Of a stretch of DNA of 64,000 nucleotides, positions 60,883-64,000 are shown piece after piece; the first letter of the stretch is position 1, and every line of letters starts with the position of its first letter. Source of the DNA: Cyanosarcina radialis HA8281-LM2 (GTDB taxonomy: Bacteria > Cyanobacteriota > Cyanobacteriia > Cyanobacteriales > CCAP-1448); the NCBI GenBank assembly GCA_019359615.1, contig JAHHHA010000001.1, positions 186,001-250,000 of the forward strand, in the 5' to 3' direction. The position numbers and the translations under genes were made by a program. The notes under the pieces were generated by a model. The model was not told the DNA's origin. It made no database searches and worked only from the letters and a program-made list of their open reading frames with translations.

Positions 60883-62952
60883 CTAGAAATCGTAATCTAC
60901 TTCGACAATTTCAGTGTATTCAAATTCGTTGGGACTTTGCCTGACTAAAGGATAGCGTGTTCCACCTAGCTCAATACTATCTTCTTCGCAATCTGGTTTA
61001 GAAGAGTAGTAAATTAACACGTATTCTCTACCAACTCGATTGGCAATTTCTTCAGCTACCTCACCCCGCCACTGAGTTTTTGTCACTAAAACCACTAATT
61101 GATTGGCTAGTTGGGGGATAATTTTGGCAATTTGCCTGCGGTAAATCTCATCCAAACTCCCAAAGGGGGAGTCCATGACAATCGGGAAAGTGCTAGTATC
61201 TGGCAGCATGAGCATTTTGCGATCGCTCCATTCCCGCACTCTGTCGATAATCCCCCCAATAAACGAGAGACTGAGGATTTGATTTTCTCCCGTGGAAGCT
61301 GCTACGGGTGATTCTATGCCAGCGGTGTTTTCCACCAGCGTCAGTTCGTATTTCTCGCTAATTTTGGGAATGTAAGGGGTAAAAGAAATTTCGCTAAATA
61401 TCTCTCGTACTCGCTGTTCCAGTTGACAGCGAAATTGCCTCTCTTGCCGATTTCGCACTTCCGTCAATCGTTCGATCGCATCTTGAGTAGCAGCAATCCG
61501 ACGCTGAGCCAGTGCTTGTTTTTCTCGATCGAGGTTTTGTTTGAGAATTTGTTTATTTAACGCTTCAATTTGAGATTTTAAATTAATAATTTGCTGTCGA
61601 TCGGCTCCTTGTTCTAAAGTTAGCTCTCTAATTTTCTCTTCGATTTCATCCAGACGCTTTTGCAGATTGCGAATTTCGGCACTGGGATCGGTTCTCAACT
61701 TTTCTTGAATCGTATCTAGTTGCTGTTCGATGTCGTTAATTACTTGTCGGAATTGACTGATATTAGCTTGTTCTCGATCGACCTCTTCCCAAAATGTTGC
61801 TACTTGTCGATCGATTTCATCTACTCTGGCGATCGTGCGAATTGTAGTTTCTTCGATCGCGGCAATTCCAGCTTTATCTTTCCAAGATTGCACCCGTTCC
61901 CAGCTAGCACTACCTTCAGATAGTTCGTTACCGCAAAGACAATATTGAGATTTGAGCAATTCGTCGATTAAGTCTCTTGAAATTCCAGGTTTTAGCTCAC
62001 CTCGCTGGCGCAAATTTTCGATGATTTGCCGAAATTGAGCCGTTACTTCGGCTAGTAATACGGTGTACCCCTTGGATGAAATTGCCCGTTTGAGAATATC
62101 CTTACTTTTTTTAAGATTTTCTCGATCTAAATCTTTTTGTGCTTCTAGTTGCTGTCGCCTTAATTGCAACTCCTTAGCAGCACTAAGTTCTCGCAAAAGC
62201 TGGTTAGTTTCTTTTTTAATTGTTTGTTGATGTTCGATTTCTAGCTCGATCTCTTTTTGACGGTTGGCGAGGCGATCGCTTTCTTTTTCGATTTTCTGTT
62301 GTTCTTTTACCAGTTGCTTAATTTCCAAATCTCCAATCGCCTTCAACTCATTCTCTAAGCTTTTCTTTGCTTCTACTAAATGCTTAATCGAACGATTTAA
62401 TACCTCTACCCCCAACAACATTTTAGTCGCTTCCGCGATTTCTGCCTTCTTATCAGCGCGAACTATTTTCTCAATTCGTTCGCCATCAAAGAAGAAATAC
62501 TGATGCAAACTTCCCGGCAAAATTTCCCCGATTACTTCTTCTGGGGGTTGCGGAGGTGGATACCATCTACCATCATCGCCAGCGACCTGCATATATAGAT
62601 CCGTTTTACCGATATCCACATCAAACTCGTTTTTATAAACCCGACACATTCGCCTAGTGCGATAGCGTTTCCCGTCGTGTTCCCAAGCAACTTCTACCCA
62701 ACATTCTACCGGATCGCCAATTTCAGCTTCAGCGATCGCGCGTTTATTCACCAATTGAGTTTCCGAAGCAAAAGCCGCACTAAACTTCTCGTACAACACC
62801 CAAGTAAATCCATTGAGCAAACTGGTTTTCCCCGCCCCATTATTGCCATGAATTACTGTCGTGTTGCGTTCGCGATCGCAGGCAAGCTGAATTTCTGGAG
62901 TTTTGCCATAAAACTGCCGGAAGTTACAAAGTTTAATCGAAGTTAATTTCAT
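60883..62952 (-). CDS. SMC/Rad50-like AAA ATPase (DndD type)
   Basis: The 689-residue protein resembles DndD, the ATPase of DNA phosphorothioation systems: FRQFYG near the start, Walker A GNNGAGKT (36-43), FFFDGERIEKI (about 165), two long coiled coils (about 180-310 and 390-520) around a zinc-hook-like CLCGNEL (about 345), the ABC signature in STGENQILSLSFIGG, and Walker B VMDSPFGSLDE near the C-terminus. Other dnd genes (dndA, B, C, E) are absent from the window, so it may be a stand-alone defence or repair ATPase. It is translationally coupled to a 57-residue gene. Confidence 0.85.
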   Translation of the reverse strand: MKLTSIKLCNFRQFYGKTPEIQLACDRERNTTVIHGNNGAGKTSLLNGFTWVLYEKFSAAFASETQLVNKRAIAEAEIGDPVECWVEVAWEHDGKRYRTRRMCRVYKNEFDVDIGKTDLYMQVAGDDGRWYPPPQPPEEVIGEILPGSLHQYFFFDGERIEKIVRADKKAEIAEATKMLLGVEVLNRSIKHLVEAKKSLENELKAIGDLEIKQLVKEQQKIEKESDRLANRQKEIELEIEHQQTIKKETNQLLRELSAAKELQLRRQQLEAQKDLDRENLKKSKDILKRAISSKGYTVLLAEVTAQFRQIIENLRQRGELKPGISRDLIDELLKSQYCLCGNELSEGSASWERVQSWKDKAGIAAIEETTIRTIARVDEIDRQVATFWEEVDREQANISQFRQVINDIEQQLDTIQEKLRTDPSAEIRNLQKRLDEIEEKIRELTLEQGADRQQIINLKSQIEALNKQILKQNLDREKQALAQRRIAATQDAIERLTEVRNRQERQFRCQLEQRVREIFSEISFTPYIPKISEKYELTLVENTAGIESPVAASTGENQILSLSFIGGIIDRVREWSDRKMLMLPDTSTFPIVMDSPFGSLDEIYRRQIAKIIPQLANQLVVLVTKTQWRGEVAEEIANRVGREYVLIYYSSKPDCEEDSIELGGTRYPLVRQSPNEFEYTEIVEVDYDF

Positions 62953-63122
62953 CGGACAACTTCTTTAACTATCCTCAAGATATCGTCATTAATATGAGAA
63001 AAACTCTTTTTATCCAACCGACTCTTTTCTACCTGCCACACCCGTTCGATAATTTGCCGTACCTCTGGCGGGGCAGTTAAAATCGGCTCTTGCACCTCAT
63101 CTACATTAGGATCGTTATTCAT
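62949..63122 (-). CDS. 57-residue protein coupled to the DndD-like ATPase
   Basis: This small gene precedes the ATPase on the minus strand and overlaps it by four bases (ATGA). The product is MNNDPNVDEVQEPILTAPPE..RQIIERVWQVEKSRLDKKSFSHINDDILRIVKEVVR in pattern, with a helical C-terminal half, and is acidic at the N-terminus. GGAAGG lies about 5 bases before its ATG. No family is recognised. The tight coupling argues for a partner of the ATPase. Confidence 0.7.
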   Translation of the reverse strand: MNNDPNVDEVQEPILTAPPEVRQIIERVWQVEKSRLDKKSFSHINDDILRIVKEVVR

Positions 63123-63419
63123 AACCTTCCTTCGTGTACCTTTGCGTTAAAAAATAAAAGCTATTGGGTAAATTTTTTTTCTCAATACTCTAGATCTCTC
63201 CCTTTTTTTTTGATATGATAGATTCGACGAGGAAGATCTATCTCGGAATATTTTCACATACAAAGATATCGATTATATTAAATATACCATGCAAAAGACT
63301 AATTTGGGCATTTAATAATTACATTTCTTAAATTAACTTGGGAGCGGATGCAGAAAAAGAGCGATCGCTATGAAAAATGAGGAATTGAAACCAGCGATCT
63401 CCCGCTCGTAAGGACGAAA
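63123..63419. other. A/T-rich spacer
   Basis: No gene is visible. It has T-runs (63172 and 63203), an A/T-rich stretch around 63260-63340 that could hold a promoter for the minus-strand genes, and a HIP1 site at 63361. A short GGAATTGAAAC near 63382 resembles the end of CRISPR repeats, but occurs once. Confidence 0.4.
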
Positions 63420-64000
63420 TCAAAATTCCCTTTGCGAATAGATGAGAATCGCGATCGCCAACAACAATACCGTATAAACCAAACCATACAAAGCGTGTCC
63501 GAGTAGCACGTTTGTTGGTGGCAATACCCCATAAACCGCATCATTTTTGAAATCGAGTCGCGATAGATCTGGCAAAAATAAATAAAGCCAGTTAGTCATT
63601 TTTTCAAAGTTAGGATTTTGGGCTAACTTACTCAGCCTTACCATATCTTGACTGAGATGCCCCATTAAATAAACGGCAAACGATAGTAACGTCGCCAATA
63701 TCGAACTAGTAAAAACTCCAAACATCAGCGCCGCTGCCGTCAACAACGATAGTTCGAGAAATAAAAATAACGCCGATACGGCAATGCTTTGTAAGGGATA
63801 AGCAATTCCACTAAAGCTGAGAACGAGAAAATAAATTGCCGTCATTGAGGCGACCAAAACTGCTAAAACCCCTGATAATCCCAAGTGCTTACCAATAATA
63901 AATTCGGCGCGACTAATGGGTTTAGGAATTAATACCAATACAGTTTTTTTCTCAATTTCTTTATTAATCAAACCAGTACCGACAAAGATCGCCACGATAA
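63420..64000 (-). CDS. ABC-2 type transporter permease (partial, N-terminus outside the window)
   Basis: The visible 193 codons carry six hydrophobic segments, with the ABC-2 pattern EKKTVLVLIPKPISRAEFIIGKHLGL near the visible start, GHLSQDMVRLSKLAQ in the middle, and a final segment GLVYTVLLLAIAILIYSQREF. The reading frame is open to the window edge, so the true start is beyond 64000. These permeases move polysaccharides, peptides or antibiotics; no ATPase is in view. The pattern KEIEKKT..L..P..R.EFI.GK is typical of NosY/YhaP-like permeases that lie next to their ATPases. Confidence 0.85.
   Translation of the reverse strand, partial: IVAIFVGTGLINKEIEKKTVLVLIPKPISRAEFIIGKHLGLSGVLAVLVASMTAIYFLVLSFSGIAYPLQSIAVSALFLFLELSLLTAAALMFGVFTSSILATLLSFAVYLMGHLSQDMVRLSKLAQNPNFEKMTNWLYLFLPDLSRLDFKNDAVYGVLPPTNVLLGHALYGLVYTVLLLAIAILIYSQREF

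Noticed and set aside
63380-63393. GGAATTGAAAC resembling the end of a cyanobacterial CRISPR repeat
   Set aside because: Only one copy, no spacer-repeat pattern and no cas genes in the window.

Overview
This 64 kb window comes from a cyanobacterium. The octamer GCGATCGC (HIP1) recurs throughout. The gene set is typical of the phylum: Raf1 (Rubisco assembly), SasA (circadian output), DUF2808 proteins, XisI, Uma2 nucleases, AMIN-domain proteins, and the GH57 branching enzyme. I could not settle the genus. No rRNA, tRNA, CRISPR array or intact transposase is visible, and the region reads as chromosome.

Layout. 0.2-6 kb: an Uma2 nuclease, then an iron-uptake block on the minus strand (AraC-type regulator with a Fur-box-like site, AMIN/TonB-dependent receptor, siderophore-binding lipoprotein). 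6-16 kb: small enzymes, a type IV pilin-like G/H protein, an orphan sugar-type ABC permease, a 1345-residue multi-PAS sensor kinase, a receiver-EAL protein, and Raf1. 16-31 kb: Ser/Thr kinase, trypsin-DUF2808 protease, a decayed toxin-antitoxin locus, an orphan ABC ATPase, a leucine-rich-repeat-variant protein, class A PBP, SasA, GH57 glucan branching enzyme, Anbu peptidase, DnaK. 31-46 kb: xisH relic plus xisI, a WGR/beta-propeller protein, divergent pdxH and ruvA, Uma2, cupin/IscA pair, phosphodiester glycosidase, ankyrin protein, aspartic protease pair, purE, two tandem ammonium transporters each with a perfect NtcA box, ispH, and a frameshifted DUF4926 gene. 46-64 kb: LRR protein, a type IIA topoisomerase A subunit, a possible structured RNA, a PP2C phosphatase and FHA-kinase pair, lipid kinase, DUF2808, an OmpR regulator, TlyA, a three-gene cluster of double-glycine leader peptides, an SMC-like (DndD-type) ATPase with a coupled 57-residue protein, and a partial ABC-2 permease.

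How it works together. The window joins housekeeping genes with regulatory modules: iron (AraC/TonB/binding protein), nitrogen (amt pair under NtcA), circadian and glycogen (sasA beside the branching enzyme, order only), and Ser/Thr phosphorylation (phosphatase-kinase pair). Spacers are rich in repeats: a 99-121 bp MITE-like family with terminal inverted repeats, 7- and 8-base tandem arrays, and several hairpin families. Some of these touch stop codons, and one low-complexity array related to the tandem arrays lies in frame inside the topoisomerase gene.

The best candidates for something undescribed are the three peptide precursors at 59.9-60.8 kb (27-residue leaders, Pro/Cys-rich cores, no maturation gene in view), the orphan DndD-like ATPase with its small partner, and the structured element upstream of the phosphatase. 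Four decayed or broken reading frames (PIN toxin, xisH, DUF4926, last LRV repeat) are visible at codon level.
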